Assembly: GCA_035298385.1 (NCBI GenBank)
Contig: DATGYC010000218.1
Location: 1 to 9,171, forward strand
Direction: 5' to 3'
DNA from: DATGYC01 sp035298385
GTDB taxonomy: Bacteria; Bacillota; Sulfobacillia; Symbiobacteriales; Symbiobacteriaceae
DNA length: 9,171 bases
A model generated the notes under the pieces. The model did not search any database. It saw only the letters and a program-made list of their open reading frames with translations, and was not told the origin of the DNA. This document shows positions 1-7,287 of this stretch, in pieces; within the stretch, counting starts at the first letter, position 1, and each line of letters starts with the position of its first letter. The position numbers and the translations under genes are program-made.

Positions 1-606
1 GCCCTCGTGCTGGAGCCGAAGGTCTTGCTACTGGACGAGCCGCTGGGCGCCCTCGACCTGCAGCTCCGCCGCGCCGTCCAGGTAGAGCTGAAGCAGTTGC
101 AGCGGGAACTTGGCATGACGTTTATCTATGTCACGCACGACCAGGAAGAGGCGCTGGCGATGTCCGACCGGATCGCCGTGATGCGCGCAGGGCAGATCGA
201 GCAGCTTGGCACGCCCGAGGCCGTCTACAACCGGCCGGAGACGAGCTTCGTCGCCACCTTCCTTGGTGAGGCCAACATCTTGAAGGGCCTGGGGAGTGGC
301 CGCGGCCTCCAGTGGGCCGGGTACCACCTGCGCCTCGCCGACGATCTGCCCGAAGGGGAGGCGCTCGTCGCCATCCGACCCGAGCACGTCAGGCTAGTCG
401 ATGCGACGGAGGCCAACCGGACAGAGACGAATCTGATCGAAGGCGTGGTCCTGGAGCGGCTCTTCTTGGGCACCGGGACCCGGCTTCTCCTCCAGGTGGG
501 CGCCGAGCGGCTAAGCTCCGTCGTGCCGCCGGGCGCCCAAGCGGCCATCGGGGAGCGGGTGCAGGTCACCTTCGCCCCGGCACAGGCCGTGGTGGTCCGG
601 CCATGA
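1..606 (+). CDS. potA: Polyamine-type ABC transporter ATP-binding protein, 3' part (PotA-like)
   Basis: This is the C-terminal part of the ATPase that powers a spermidine/putrescine-type importer at the inner face of the membrane. The reading frame is open at base 1, so the gene begins upstream; the in-frame GTG at 7 is an internal valine, not a start. Visible are the Walker B and D-loop region (LLLDEPLGALD, near the window start), the switch histidine in FIYVTHDQEEALAMSDR, and the family segment GTPEAVYNRPETSFVATFLGEANIL. A C-terminal TOBE-type domain follows, with the typical VAIRPEHVRLV stretch. Walker A and the LSGGQ signature lie outside the window. The stop overlaps the start of the next permease gene (ATGA). 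The family is secure. The polyamine assignment rests mainly on the downstream genes, since related ATPases serve iron, sulfate or other importers. Confidence 0.93.
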   Translation, partial: ALVLEPKVLLLDEPLGALDLQLRRAVQVELKQLQRELGMTFIYVTHDQEEALAMSDRIAVMRAGQIEQLGTPEAVYNRPETSFVATFLGEANILKGLGSGRGLQWAGYHLRLADDLPEGEALVAIRPEHVRLVDATEANRTETNLIEGVVLERLFLGTGTRLLLQVGAERLSSVVPPGAQAAIGERVQVTFAPAQAVVVRP

Positions 607-1454
607 AGCGGCGGGGCTGGCTGACTGTCATCCCTGGGGTGGCCTGGCTGGTCATGACCGTGGTGATCCCCCTGGTCCTCATGATCCTCTATAGCCTGGC
701 GGCGGGCCTTAAGTCCGGCTCGCCTGCGCCGACAGGCCTTGGCACCCTTGTGAACTATACCCGCCTAGTCGATCCGCTCTACTTCCGGATCTTCCAGCGC
801 TCACTGGTCCAGGCGATCATCGCCACGTTGCTCTGCCTGGTGATGGGCTACCCGCTCGCTCTGCTGATCGCCCGGAGCCCGGTCGGCAAGCGAGAGCGGC
901 TCCTTCTGCTGGTGATCATCCCCTTCTGGACGAACTTCCTGGTCCGGGTTACGGCCTGGATCGTCCTGCTACGGAATACCGGCGTGCTCAACAGCCTGCT
1001 GCAGTGGCTGGGGCTGATCGATCAGCCGCTAGAGTTGCTCTACACGGAGGGCGCCGTCCAGGTCGGCCTGGTCTACACCCTCCTGCCGCTGATCATCCTA
1101 CCGCTCTACTCCGCACTGGAGAAGCAGGATGCGCGGCTACTGGACGCCGCTGCTGACCTGGGCGCCCCGCCCAGCAAGGCGTTCTGGAACGTCACCTTCC
1201 CCCTCTCGATACCGGGCGTCGCGACGGGGGGGCTAATGGTCTTCATCGCCGCCTTTGGCATGTTCGTCGTCTCCGACCTCCTGGGTGGGGCGAAGCAGGT
1301 CCTGGTTGGCAACCTGATCTCCAACCAGTTCGGCGGGGCGCGCAACTGGCCGTTCGGCGCAGCCACCTCGATCGTCCTGACCCTGGTCGTCATCGCCCTC
1401 GCTCTGGTCGTCCAGCGGCTTGGCAAGCTGAACGAAGGGAGTGAGCGATCGTGA
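603..1454 (+). CDS. potB: Spermidine/putrescine ABC transporter permease PotB-like
   Basis: First of two membrane subunits forming the importer channel, 283 residues, close to the usual PotB length. The sequence is strongly hydrophobic, with about six predicted membrane segments, roughly residues 8-31, 67-90, 98-123, 151-170, 205-225 and 254-271. The cytoplasmic EAA loop that docks on the ATPase lies at about 181-201 and contains DAAADLGAPP and FWNVTFPLS. RNWPFGAATS near the C terminus is typical of PotB/PotH proteins. The ATG at 603 overlaps the ATPase stop (ATGA). It has only a weak upstream site (GGTGG near 591-595), so translation is probably coupled to the ATPase gene. The same frame stays open upstream to 312, but that part is read inside the ATPase gene in another frame and gives an arginine-rich, non-family sequence, so I do not extend the start. 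Confidence 0.94.
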   Translation: MKRRGWLTVIPGVAWLVMTVVIPLVLMILYSLAAGLKSGSPAPTGLGTLVNYTRLVDPLYFRIFQRSLVQAIIATLLCLVMGYPLALLIARSPVGKRERLLLLVIIPFWTNFLVRVTAWIVLLRNTGVLNSLLQWLGLIDQPLELLYTEGAVQVGLVYTLLPLIILPLYSALEKQDARLLDAAADLGAPPSKAFWNVTFPLSIPGVATGGLMVFIAAFGMFVVSDLLGGAKQVLVGNLISNQFGGARNWPFGAATSIVLTLVVIALALVVQRLGKLNEGSERS

Positions 1455-2257
1455 AGAACTGGAAGCTGAAGGCCTATGGCTTCCTGATCTACGCCTTCCT
1501 CTACATCCCGATTCTGGTCTTGATCATCCTCTCGTTCAACGAGAACCGTCAGTCCTCGGTCTGGACCAGCTTCAGCCTGAAGTGGTACGGCGTCCTCCTG
1601 CAGAACGAAGCGCTGTGGGAAGCGGTCTGGCACTCCCTGGTCGTGGCAGGCTGGACCGCCTTCATCGGGACAGTGCTTGGTACGCTGACCGCACTCGGCC
1701 TTGCCCGCTCCAGGGTACCCGGCCGGGGCCTGATCGAGGCGCTGCTCTACCTGCCAATGATCCTGCCGGACATCGTCTTGGGCGTTGGTGGCCTGATCTT
1801 CTTCAGTGCGATGGGCTTCACGCTCGGCCTGACTACGATTCTGGCCGCCCACGTCGGCATGGCCCTCTCCTACGTCGTCCTAGTCCTGCGGGCCCGCCTT
1901 GCGGGCATGGATCAGGCCCTGGAGGATGCCGCCCGGGATCTGGGCGCCACCCCCTTGCAGGCCTTCTGGCATGTCACCCTGCCGCTACTCGCCCCGGGAA
2001 TTGTGGCGGGCGCCCTGCTCGCCTTTACCCTCTCCCTGGACGACTTCGTCCTCGCCTTCTTCATGACTGGCCCTGGCTCCAACACGCTCCCAATCCACGT
2101 CTACTCCATGCTCAAGAAGGGACTGACGCCTGAGGTCAACGCCCTCTCCACCGTACTCCTAGCGGGGACCGGCCTGGCCGTCTGGCTCTTCCAATCCCTC
2201 ACAGCCGTAGGCGGTCGACAGAAAGCTAAGAAGATGGAAGGGGAACTCACATCGTGA
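1451..2257 (+). CDS. potC: Spermidine/putrescine ABC transporter permease PotC-like
   Basis: Second channel subunit, 268 residues. The N terminus (YGFLIYAFLYIPILVLIILS, residues 9-28) is a PotC-type first membrane helix, followed by FNENRQ and a WTSFSLKWY segment, both characteristic of PotC/PotI. The EAA loop is at about 159-179 (DAARDLGATPLQAFWHVTLP), and TLSLDDFVLAFFMTGPGSNT at about 193-211 is a hallmark of polyamine permeases. The GTG start at 1451 overlaps the PotB stop (GTGA) and has a good ribosome site (AAGGGAG at 1435-1441, 9-base spacer). It would pair with PotB to form the translocation path. A frame at 1441-2133 that overlaps it is a low-complexity, non-family shadow. Confidence 0.94.
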   Translation: MKNWKLKAYGFLIYAFLYIPILVLIILSFNENRQSSVWTSFSLKWYGVLLQNEALWEAVWHSLVVAGWTAFIGTVLGTLTALGLARSRVPGRGLIEALLYLPMILPDIVLGVGGLIFFSAMGFTLGLTTILAAHVGMALSYVVLVLRARLAGMDQALEDAARDLGATPLQAFWHVTLPLLAPGIVAGALLAFTLSLDDFVLAFFMTGPGSNTLPIHVYSMLKKGLTPEVNALSTVLLAGTGLAVWLFQSLTAVGGRQKAKKMEGELTS

Positions 2258-3351
2258 AGAAGCTTCGTACCGTCAGCGGCGTCCTGAGCGCTGCGCTCCT
2301 CCTCTCTGTTGCCCTCGCGGGCTGCGCCACCAAGACGGCGGATCCGAAGACGCCGGCGCCGGGCGCCTCTGAGCAGCTCGACAAGGAGTTGAACCTTTAC
2401 AACTGGGCGGAGTACATGCCGGAGGAGGTCCTCACGAAGTTTGAGGCAGAGACCGGCGTCAAGGTCCGCCTGGACACCTTCTCCTCCAACGAGGAGCTCT
2501 ACGCTAAGCTGAAGGCTGGCGGGTCGGGCTACGACCTGATCTTCCCGTCCGGCTACATGGTGACTGCACTGAAGCGCGAGGGCCTCATCACCGCGATGGA
2601 CAAGGCCAAGCTGACCAACCTAAAGAACCTAGACCCGAATGTGAAGGATACCGCCAACGATCCGAACTACGAGTACTCCGTCCCCTACATGTGGGGCATG
2701 ACCGGCATCGCCATCGACGCCTCTCAGATCGACCTGACCAAGACCCCGATCACCTCGTTCAAGGACCTCTGGAAGCCGGAGCTCAAGAACAAGCTGGTCA
2801 TGGTCGACGACTCGCGCGAGCTGATCGGCATGACCCTGAAGACCCTCGGCTACGGGCTGAACGAGACCGACCCGGCCAAGCTGGAGGAGGCCAAGGTGAA
2901 GCTGAAGGAGCTGCAGCCGAACATCAAGGCTTACAACTCCGACTCCTTCCTGGAGATGCTTCAGGCCAAGGAGGTCGCCGGCGGCATCGTCTACTCGGGC
3001 GCCATCGCCCGCGGCATGCTGCAGGACCCGAACCTGAAGTGGATCTTCCCGGCGGAGGGCGTCAACCTCTGGATGGATAACATGGCGATCCCGAAGGATG
3101 CCCCGCACCAGAAGACCGCCCTGGCCTTCATCAACTTCGTGCTCCGACCGGAGATCTCGAAGCTTCTCTCCGACACCTTCCCCTACTCGAACCCCAACGC
3201 TGAGGCGAACAAGTCGCTCGACGAGAAGCTGAAGAACAACCCGGCGACCAACCCGCCGGTCGATCAGGTCAAGAAGGGTCAGTGGCTGGCTGATATCAAC
3301 GATGAGGCCGCCCAACTCTACGACCGGATCTTCACGGAAGTGAAGGGCTAA
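2254..3351 (+). CDS. potD: Polyamine ABC transporter substrate-binding lipoprotein PotD-like
   Basis: Extracellular binding protein that captures the substrate and delivers it to the permeases, 365 residues. The N terminus is a lipoprotein signal: MKKLR, a hydrophobic core, and lipobox LAGC with Cys24 as the lipidation site. A Pro/Ala/Lys-rich linker (about 25-42) leads into the mature domain. Family hallmarks are NLYNWAEY (49-54), FPSGYMV (97-103), the VDDSRE segment (184-189) and LWMDNMAIP (272-280). By recalled comparison with E. coli PotD, the ligand residues matched are W51, E53, Y54, S99, Y101, D186, E189, W273 and D275. The PotD Trp229 and Gln327 positions seem to be Y247 and L345, which may shift specificity. 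The GTG start at 2254 overlaps the PotC stop and follows GGAAGGGGA (2236-2244). The gene is followed by a strong terminator. The substrate (spermidine, putrescine or another diamine) is inferred. Confidence 0.93.
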   Translation: MKKLRTVSGVLSAALLLSVALAGCATKTADPKTPAPGASEQLDKELNLYNWAEYMPEEVLTKFEAETGVKVRLDTFSSNEELYAKLKAGGSGYDLIFPSGYMVTALKREGLITAMDKAKLTNLKNLDPNVKDTANDPNYEYSVPYMWGMTGIAIDASQIDLTKTPITSFKDLWKPELKNKLVMVDDSRELIGMTLKTLGYGLNETDPAKLEEAKVKLKELQPNIKAYNSDSFLEMLQAKEVAGGIVYSGAIARGMLQDPNLKWIFPAEGVNLWMDNMAIPKDAPHQKTALAFINFVLRPEISKLLSDTFPYSNPNAEANKSLDEKLKNNPATNPPVDQVKKGQWLADINDEAAQLYDRIFTEVKG

Positions 3352-3359
3352 GAGCGAAA

Positions 3360-3394
3360 ACTCCCCTGGCGAACCGCCAGGGGAGTCTCTCTTT
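3360..3394. terminator. Bidirectional intrinsic terminator between converging operons
   Basis: A perfect 12-bp stem (3360-3371 pairs with 3375-3386) closes on a 3-base AAC loop. On the + strand the stem is followed by a pyrimidine run ending in TTT; on the - strand it is followed by TTTTCG. It lies 8 bases past the potD stop, and its tail overlaps the stop codon of the converging flavin protein gene (3393-3395). It can therefore end both transcripts. The stem is direct observation; activity in both directions is inferred. Confidence 0.92.
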
Positions 3395-4004
3395 AGCGTG
3401 GGCGTACCAGGGTGAACCGATCGGTACAGCGTACATACTCGGCGCCGCCGAGACGACCGACTGGCTGCAGCGCATCCAGGTCGATCCGGTTGTCATTCAG
3501 GACCTCATAGGCGACGTGGATGCGCTCCACCGTTCCGAGGACCAGGGCGCCCGCCCCCGGCTTCGCCCCACCGACCTCCACGATCTGGTGCAGCTTACAC
3601 TCGTAGGCGACCATCGCTTCGCCGACCCGGGGCGCCCGGACCAGCGCACAGGCGAGCGGGGTCAGTCCACTCTCGGCAAACTCGTCGACCTCGGGCGGGA
3701 ACGCTTTCGAGGTCTCGTTCATCTGGCGGACGAAGGGCTCGGAGACGATGTTGATCACGAACTCGCCCGTCGCCTCGATGTTGACCAGGGTATCCTTCTT
3801 GGCGCCGTCGCCGTCCCGGCGCATCGGGCAGAAGGCCAGGGTCAGCGGATCGGCGGCGACCACGGTGAAGAAGGAGAACGGTGCCAGGTTCGGGGTGCCA
3901 TCAGCCGAGATCGTGGAGACGAAGGCGATCGGGCGGGGAAGCACGGAGCCCGTAACCAACCGATAGGCTTCCTTCCATTCCATCAGAGACGGATCCAAGA
4001 TCAA
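3393..4004 (-). CDS. Flavin reductase-like FMN-binding protein (DIM6/NTAB family)
   Basis: Small FMN-binding split-barrel protein of 203 residues, probably cytoplasmic (no signal or membrane segment). The family signature is clear: YRLVTGSVLPRPIAFVST (14-31), then DGTPNLAPFSFF (35-46) at the flavin site, KDTLVNIEATGEFVINIV (70-87), GTVERIHV (157-164) and a C-terminal RLGGAEYVRCTDRF. Members transfer electrons between NAD(P)H and flavin or act as reductase partners of oxygenases; the substrate here cannot be read from sequence. It is the last gene of the homogentisate operon, 21 bp after hmgA. The start is TTG at 4004, chosen because GGAGGTG (4012-4018) sits 7 bases upstream and because homologues begin just before the conserved DPS..EW..AYRL segment. 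The internal ATG at residue 8 has no such site. The family is secure; the role in this pathway is unknown. Confidence 0.9.
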   Translation of the reverse strand: MILDPSLMEWKEAYRLVTGSVLPRPIAFVSTISADGTPNLAPFSFFTVVAADPLTLAFCPMRRDGDGAKKDTLVNIEATGEFVINIVSEPFVRQMNETSKAFPPEVDEFAESGLTPLACALVRAPRVGEAMVAYECKLHQIVEVGGAKPGAGALVLGTVERIHVAYEVLNDNRIDLDALQPVGRLGGAEYVRCTDRFTLVRPR

Positions 4005-4011
4005 GCTGATG

Positions 4012-4018
4012 CACCTCC
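4012..4018 (-). promoter_or_regulatory. Ribosome binding site fixing a TTG start
   Basis: GGAGGTG on the - strand, 7 bases before the TTG at 4004-4002. It matches the 16S rRNA tail well and decides the start of the flavin reductase-like gene in the absence of an ATG at a suitable distance. Confidence 0.8.
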
Positions 4019-4025
4019 GGGGCCC

Positions 4026-5183
4026 CTAGTGTGCCACCCAGGAACCCATGTAGCCGGGGTCCTCGCCCATGGCGTCCCGTGCAATCCGCAGCGGGCGGAA
4101 GGTATCCAGCATGACGGCCAGTTCATCGGTCCGGCTCTTGCCGATTGAGGCCTCGGCCGTACCGGGATGCGGCCCATGCGGGAGCCCCGCCGGGTGGATC
4201 GTCACGGAGCCAACCTCGATTCCCCTGCGGCTCATAAAGTTTCCCTCTACATAGTAGAGTACTTCATCTGAATCCACATTGGAATGATTATAGGGCGCCG
4301 GGATCGCCTGCGGATGGTAATCGAAGAGGCGCGGGACGAAGGAGCAGATGACGAAATTCGGCCCCTGGAAGGTCTGGTGGACCGGCGGCGGCTGGTGAAT
4401 CGAGCCGGTGATCGGCTCGAAGTCATAGATCGAGAAGGCGTACGGGTAGAGGTAGCCATCCCAGCCGACCACATCCAGCGGGTGGAAATCGTAATAGTGG
4501 GCGGTCAGGCGTCCGTGGGCCCGCACTCGGACCTCGAAGTCGCCGGACTCATGGTGCGTCTCAAGCTCCGTCGGCGGGCGGATGTCCCGCTCGCAGTAGG
4601 GGCTATGCTCCATCAGTTGGCCGTACTCGTTCCGGTACCGCTTGGGCGGCTCGACCGTCCCGCTGGACTCGATCACCAGAACCCGCTGGGGCGAGCCAGG
4701 GCCGGGCACCATCCGCCAAGTCGTCCCGATCGGGATGACCAGGTAGTCGCCCGGGCGATAGGGAAGCGTGCCGTAGTTCGTCTCCAACTTGCCCTCACCC
4801 TCATGGATGAAGAGGACCTCGTCCCCCTCACCGTTCCGGTAGAAGAAGTCCATCGGCTTGGTCGGGCGGGCGATTAGGATCGCTACGTCGTCGTTCCCCA
4901 TCAGGAGCGTGCGGTTGCTGACCACGTCGCCACCCGCTTCAGCGTCGGCGGTGCGGAAGTGGCGGTGGCGCAGGGCGCCCGGCTCCTCGTAGTCGCGTCG
5001 AATCGGCCCAAGATCCGCCCAACTCGAAACGGCGGTCGGGGCGTTGGCATGGTAGAGGATCGACTGGACGCCAGAGAAGCCCTTGGTGCCCATCACCTGC
5101 TCCTTGTAGAGCGAGCCGTCGGGCTGGCGGAACTGGACGTGGCGCTTGCCGGGGATCTGGCCCCGGGTCACGTAATGGGGCAT
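4026..5183 (-). CDS. hmgA: Homogentisate 1,2-dioxygenase
   Basis: Iron(II) cupin dioxygenase that opens the ring of homogentisate to give maleylacetoacetate, in the cytoplasm. It has 385 residues, shorter than the roughly 430-445 of the human and Pseudomonas enzymes and in line with the short bacterial form. Visible family segments are MPHYVTRGQIPGKRHVQFR at the N terminus, GDEVLFIHEGEGKLET (120-135), YRPGDYLVIPIGTTWRM (142-158), DVVGWDGYLYPYAFSI (237-252), SIHQPPPVHQTF (261-272) and FVPRLFDYHPQAIPAPYNHS. Likely iron ligands, by analogy with human H335, E341 and H371, are H300, E307 (or D306) and H336 in GLPHGPHPG. The ATG at 5183 follows GGAGGG (5193-5198) by 9 bases; that site overlaps the stop of the preceding hydrolase gene, 14 bp away, suggesting coupled translation. 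Confidence 0.94.
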   Translation of the reverse strand: MPHYVTRGQIPGKRHVQFRQPDGSLYKEQVMGTKGFSGVQSILYHANAPTAVSSWADLGPIRRDYEEPGALRHRHFRTADAEAGGDVVSNRTLLMGNDDVAILIARPTKPMDFFYRNGEGDEVLFIHEGEGKLETNYGTLPYRPGDYLVIPIGTTWRMVPGPGSPQRVLVIESSGTVEPPKRYRNEYGQLMEHSPYCERDIRPPTELETHHESGDFEVRVRAHGRLTAHYYDFHPLDVVGWDGYLYPYAFSIYDFEPITGSIHQPPPVHQTFQGPNFVICSFVPRLFDYHPQAIPAPYNHSNVDSDEVLYYVEGNFMSRRGIEVGSVTIHPAGLPHGPHPGTAEASIGKSRTDELAVMLDTFRPLRIARDAMGEDPGYMGSWVAH

Positions 5184-5197
5184 GGCTGTAGACCCTC

Positions 5198-6133
5198 CTA
5201 ACCGATCTCGTTCCGCAGGACCCCGAGTCGCTCAACCTCAAGCTCGACCACGTCGCCCGGCTCCAGCCAGCGGTGGGCGCCCGTCTCGAGCAGGCAGCCC
5301 GTGCCAACCGTCCCCGACCCGATCACCTCGCCGGGATAGAGGGTGCAGTCCTGGCTCGCCCTGGCCAGCATCTCACCGAAGCTGAAGTGCAGGTCGCCCA
5401 GGTTGCCGCGGGCGACCTCCTGCCCGTTGATCCGGGCGGTCATCGCCAGGTGGGGGCGCCCGTTCCGGACCGTATCCGCGAGTTCATCAGGAGTGACCAG
5501 CCACGGCCCGAGGGAGGTGGCAAAGTCCTTCCCCTTCGCCGGACCGAGGCCGACCTTCATCTCCTTCGCTTGCACATCCCGAGCCGACCAGTCGTTCATG
5601 ATCAGATAGCCGGCGATCACGCTATCGGCCTCGGCGGGCTTGAGGTCCCGACACTCCTTGCCGATCACGACCGCGACCTCTAGCTCAAAGTCCAGCTTCT
5701 GGGTCGCTCTCGGCTTCGGGACGGTCGCCTCCGGGCCAAAGATCGCATTCGGATTGCTGAAGTAGAAGACAGGCGCCTCGTACCACTCCGGGATCATCTC
5801 AAGCCCCCGGTTGGCCCGGGCGGTCTTGACGTGGGCCTCAAAGCTGTAGAAGTCGCGCAGGGTGCGAGGCTCGGGGAGCGGGGCAAGCAGTTCGACCGCC
5901 GCCAGACGGTAGGCGACACCCGCAGGGCGCTCCTCGCCGAGGGCGCCCCGCAGGGTCGGAACGACATCCGGATGGATGATCAGATCAATGAGGCTGAGCC
6001 GACCGGACGGTGATGCGGGTGAGGCCACCCGCAGCCAGTCTGCCGCCGCCCCGGCTGAGATCGCCCACTCTCCCTCCAGCCAGCCCGCCCGCACGACGGA
6101 GGAGCCGGGTAGGCGGAACGAGATCAGCTTCAT
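5198..6133 (-). CDS. Fumarylacetoacetate hydrolase family protein (fumarylacetoacetase)
   Basis: Metal-dependent C-C bond hydrolase, 311 residues, predicted to split fumarylacetoacetate (or directly maleylacetoacetate) into acetoacetate and fumarate or maleate. Active-site residues of the family are in place: D94 and H101 in DFYSFEAH (same 7-residue spacing as human FAH D126/H133), E150 and E152 in DFELE, D181 and R185 in MNDWSARD, Q188 and K202 in GKDFATS. SGTVGTGCLLETG (273-285) is a typical C-terminal segment. It is shorter than the roughly 420-residue eukaryotic FAH, as usual in bacteria. The ATG at 6133 lies 3 bp after the hpd stop; a GGGGGAA site (6144-6150) lies inside the last codons of hpd. 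The family also includes hydrolases and decarboxylases of other pathways, but the neighbours make the tyrosine pathway most likely. Confidence 0.9.
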   Translation of the reverse strand: MKLISFRLPGSSVVRAGWLEGEWAISAGAAADWLRVASPASPSGRLSLIDLIIHPDVVPTLRGALGEERPAGVAYRLAAVELLAPLPEPRTLRDFYSFEAHVKTARANRGLEMIPEWYEAPVFYFSNPNAIFGPEATVPKPRATQKLDFELEVAVVIGKECRDLKPAEADSVIAGYLIMNDWSARDVQAKEMKVGLGPAKGKDFATSLGPWLVTPDELADTVRNGRPHLAMTARINGQEVARGNLGDLHFSFGEMLARASQDCTLYPGEVIGSGTVGTGCLLETGAHRWLEPGDVVELEVERLGVLRNEIG

Positions 6134-6136
6134 GGC

Positions 6137-7228
6137 CTAAATGTTCCCCCGCAGTTCCTGCTCCCGCTCGATCGCCTCGAAGAGGGCCTTGAAGTTCGCC
6201 TTACCGAAGCCGCGGGCGCCCTTGCGCTGGATGATCTCGAAGAAGACCGTCGGGCGGTCCTGAATCGGCTTGCTGAAGATCTGGAGCAGGTAACCCTCAT
6301 CATCACGGTCGACCAGGATGCCCAACCGCTCCAGTTCATCAAGCGGCTCCGAGATCGTGCCGACCCGGCCCTCCAACTCCCTGTAGTAGCTGGACGGGGA
6401 CCGGAGGAACTCGATGCCCCGCTCCGACAAGTCCGAAACCGTCTTGATGATATCACCCGTGATCAGGGCGATATGCTGCACGCCAGGGCCGCCGTAGAAG
6501 TCCAGGTACTCCTGGATCTGTGACTTCTTCTTGCCCTCGGCGGGCTCGTTGATCGGGAACTTCACCTTGCCGCCGCCGCCCGCCATCACCTTGGACATCA
6601 GGGCGGAGTACTCGGTAGAGATATCCTTGTCATCAAAGGTCTGGAACTGGGCGAAGCCCATCACATCTTCGTAGAACTTGACCCAGTCAAGCATCTTGTT
6701 CAACTCAACGTTGCCGACCATATGGTCGATCGCGACGACGCCGGTCGGACGGACCTCGCCGGGGTTCGTGATCTCCCGGTAGCCGGGCGCCCAGGTGCCA
6801 CTATAGTTCTTACGCTCAACGAAGGTATGGACGGTGTCACCGTAGGTGGCGATCGTCGCCTTGACGACCTTGCCGTACTGGTCCTCATAGGTGGTCGGCT
6901 CCATGATCGGGCGGGCGCCCCGCTTCACCGTCTCCTGGAACGAGTAGGTGGCGTCATCGACCCGCAGGGCGATATCCTTGATGCCGTCGCCATGCTTGCG
7001 CACATGCTCGGCGATCGGGCCTTCCTCGCCCAGCGCAGCGGTCAGGACAAAGCGGATCTGACCCTGGGTCAGCAGGTAGGAGGCGCGGTCACGGACGCCA
7101 GTCTCAAGCCCCGCATAGGCCACAGGGGTGAAGCCAAGGGCGTTCCGGTAGAAGTGCGCGGCCTGCTTCGCGTTGCCGACATAGAACTCTACATAATCGA
7201 TCGCCTGAATGGGAAGAAAGTCGATCAA
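6137..7228 (-). CDS. hpd: 4-hydroxyphenylpyruvate dioxygenase
   Basis: Iron(II) dioxygenase that turns 4-hydroxyphenylpyruvate into homogentisate with loss of CO2; first gene of the operon. Two vicinal-oxygen-chelate domains are visible: an N-terminal one beginning IDYVEFYVGNAKQAAHFYR and the catalytic one beginning VAIDHMVGNVELNKMLDWV. Counted from the TTG start, the iron ligands are H169 (IDHMVGN), H252 (GVQHIALIT) and E331 (VFFEIIQRKG), with the C-terminal GFGKANFKALFEAIE helix that closes the active site. The length of 363 residues matches bacterial HPPD. I prefer TTG at 7228: AAAGGAG (7237-7243) is 8 bases upstream, whereas the in-frame GTG at 7237 overlaps that ribosome site and could not use it. 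The choice changes only three residues. The stop is 3 bp before the next gene. Confidence 0.95.
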   Translation of the reverse strand: MIDFLPIQAIDYVEFYVGNAKQAAHFYRNALGFTPVAYAGLETGVRDRASYLLTQGQIRFVLTAALGEEGPIAEHVRKHGDGIKDIALRVDDATYSFQETVKRGARPIMEPTTYEDQYGKVVKATIATYGDTVHTFVERKNYSGTWAPGYREITNPGEVRPTGVVAIDHMVGNVELNKMLDWVKFYEDVMGFAQFQTFDDKDISTEYSALMSKVMAGGGGKVKFPINEPAEGKKKSQIQEYLDFYGGPGVQHIALITGDIIKTVSDLSERGIEFLRSPSSYYRELEGRVGTISEPLDELERLGILVDRDDEGYLLQIFSKPIQDRPTVFFEIIQRKGARGFGKANFKALFEAIEREQELRGNI

Positions 7229-7236
7229 AATCCCCA

Positions 7237-7243
7237 CTCCTTT
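7237..7243 (-). promoter_or_regulatory. Ribosome binding site of hpd
   Basis: AAAGGAG on the - strand, 8 bases before the TTG at 7228-7226. It overlaps the alternative GTG (7237-7235) and so argues against that codon as the start. Confidence 0.75.
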
Positions 7244-7287
7244 ACCCTCACAGTCTATGAGCGAATCATGTCCACATAACCGAGCCT

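Noticed and set aside
312..602. Upstream extension of the potB frame
   Set aside because: It overlaps the ATPase gene in another frame and gives an arginine-rich sequence unlike any permease; the family N terminus begins at 603.
1106..1852. Long open frame on the - strand across the potB/potC junction (248 codons)
   Set aside because: It lies opposite two clear permease genes, is rich in Arg, Gln and Glu without any domain, and is explained by GC-rich codon structure on the coding strand.
1441..2133. Second + strand frame overlapping potC from a GTG at 1441
   Set aside because: Pro/Arg/Gly-rich with no recognisable domain, whereas the potC frame carries all family motifs.
2629..3315. Long open frame on the - strand inside potD (228 codons)
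   Set aside because: Repetitive Val/Leu/Gly/Asp composition and no family signature; it is an antisense shadow of a strongly biased coding sequence.
7268..7277. ATGTCCACAT, a short imperfect palindrome in the divergent spacer, considered as an operator
   Set aside because: Only four paired bases on each side and no second copy; too short to support a regulator site.
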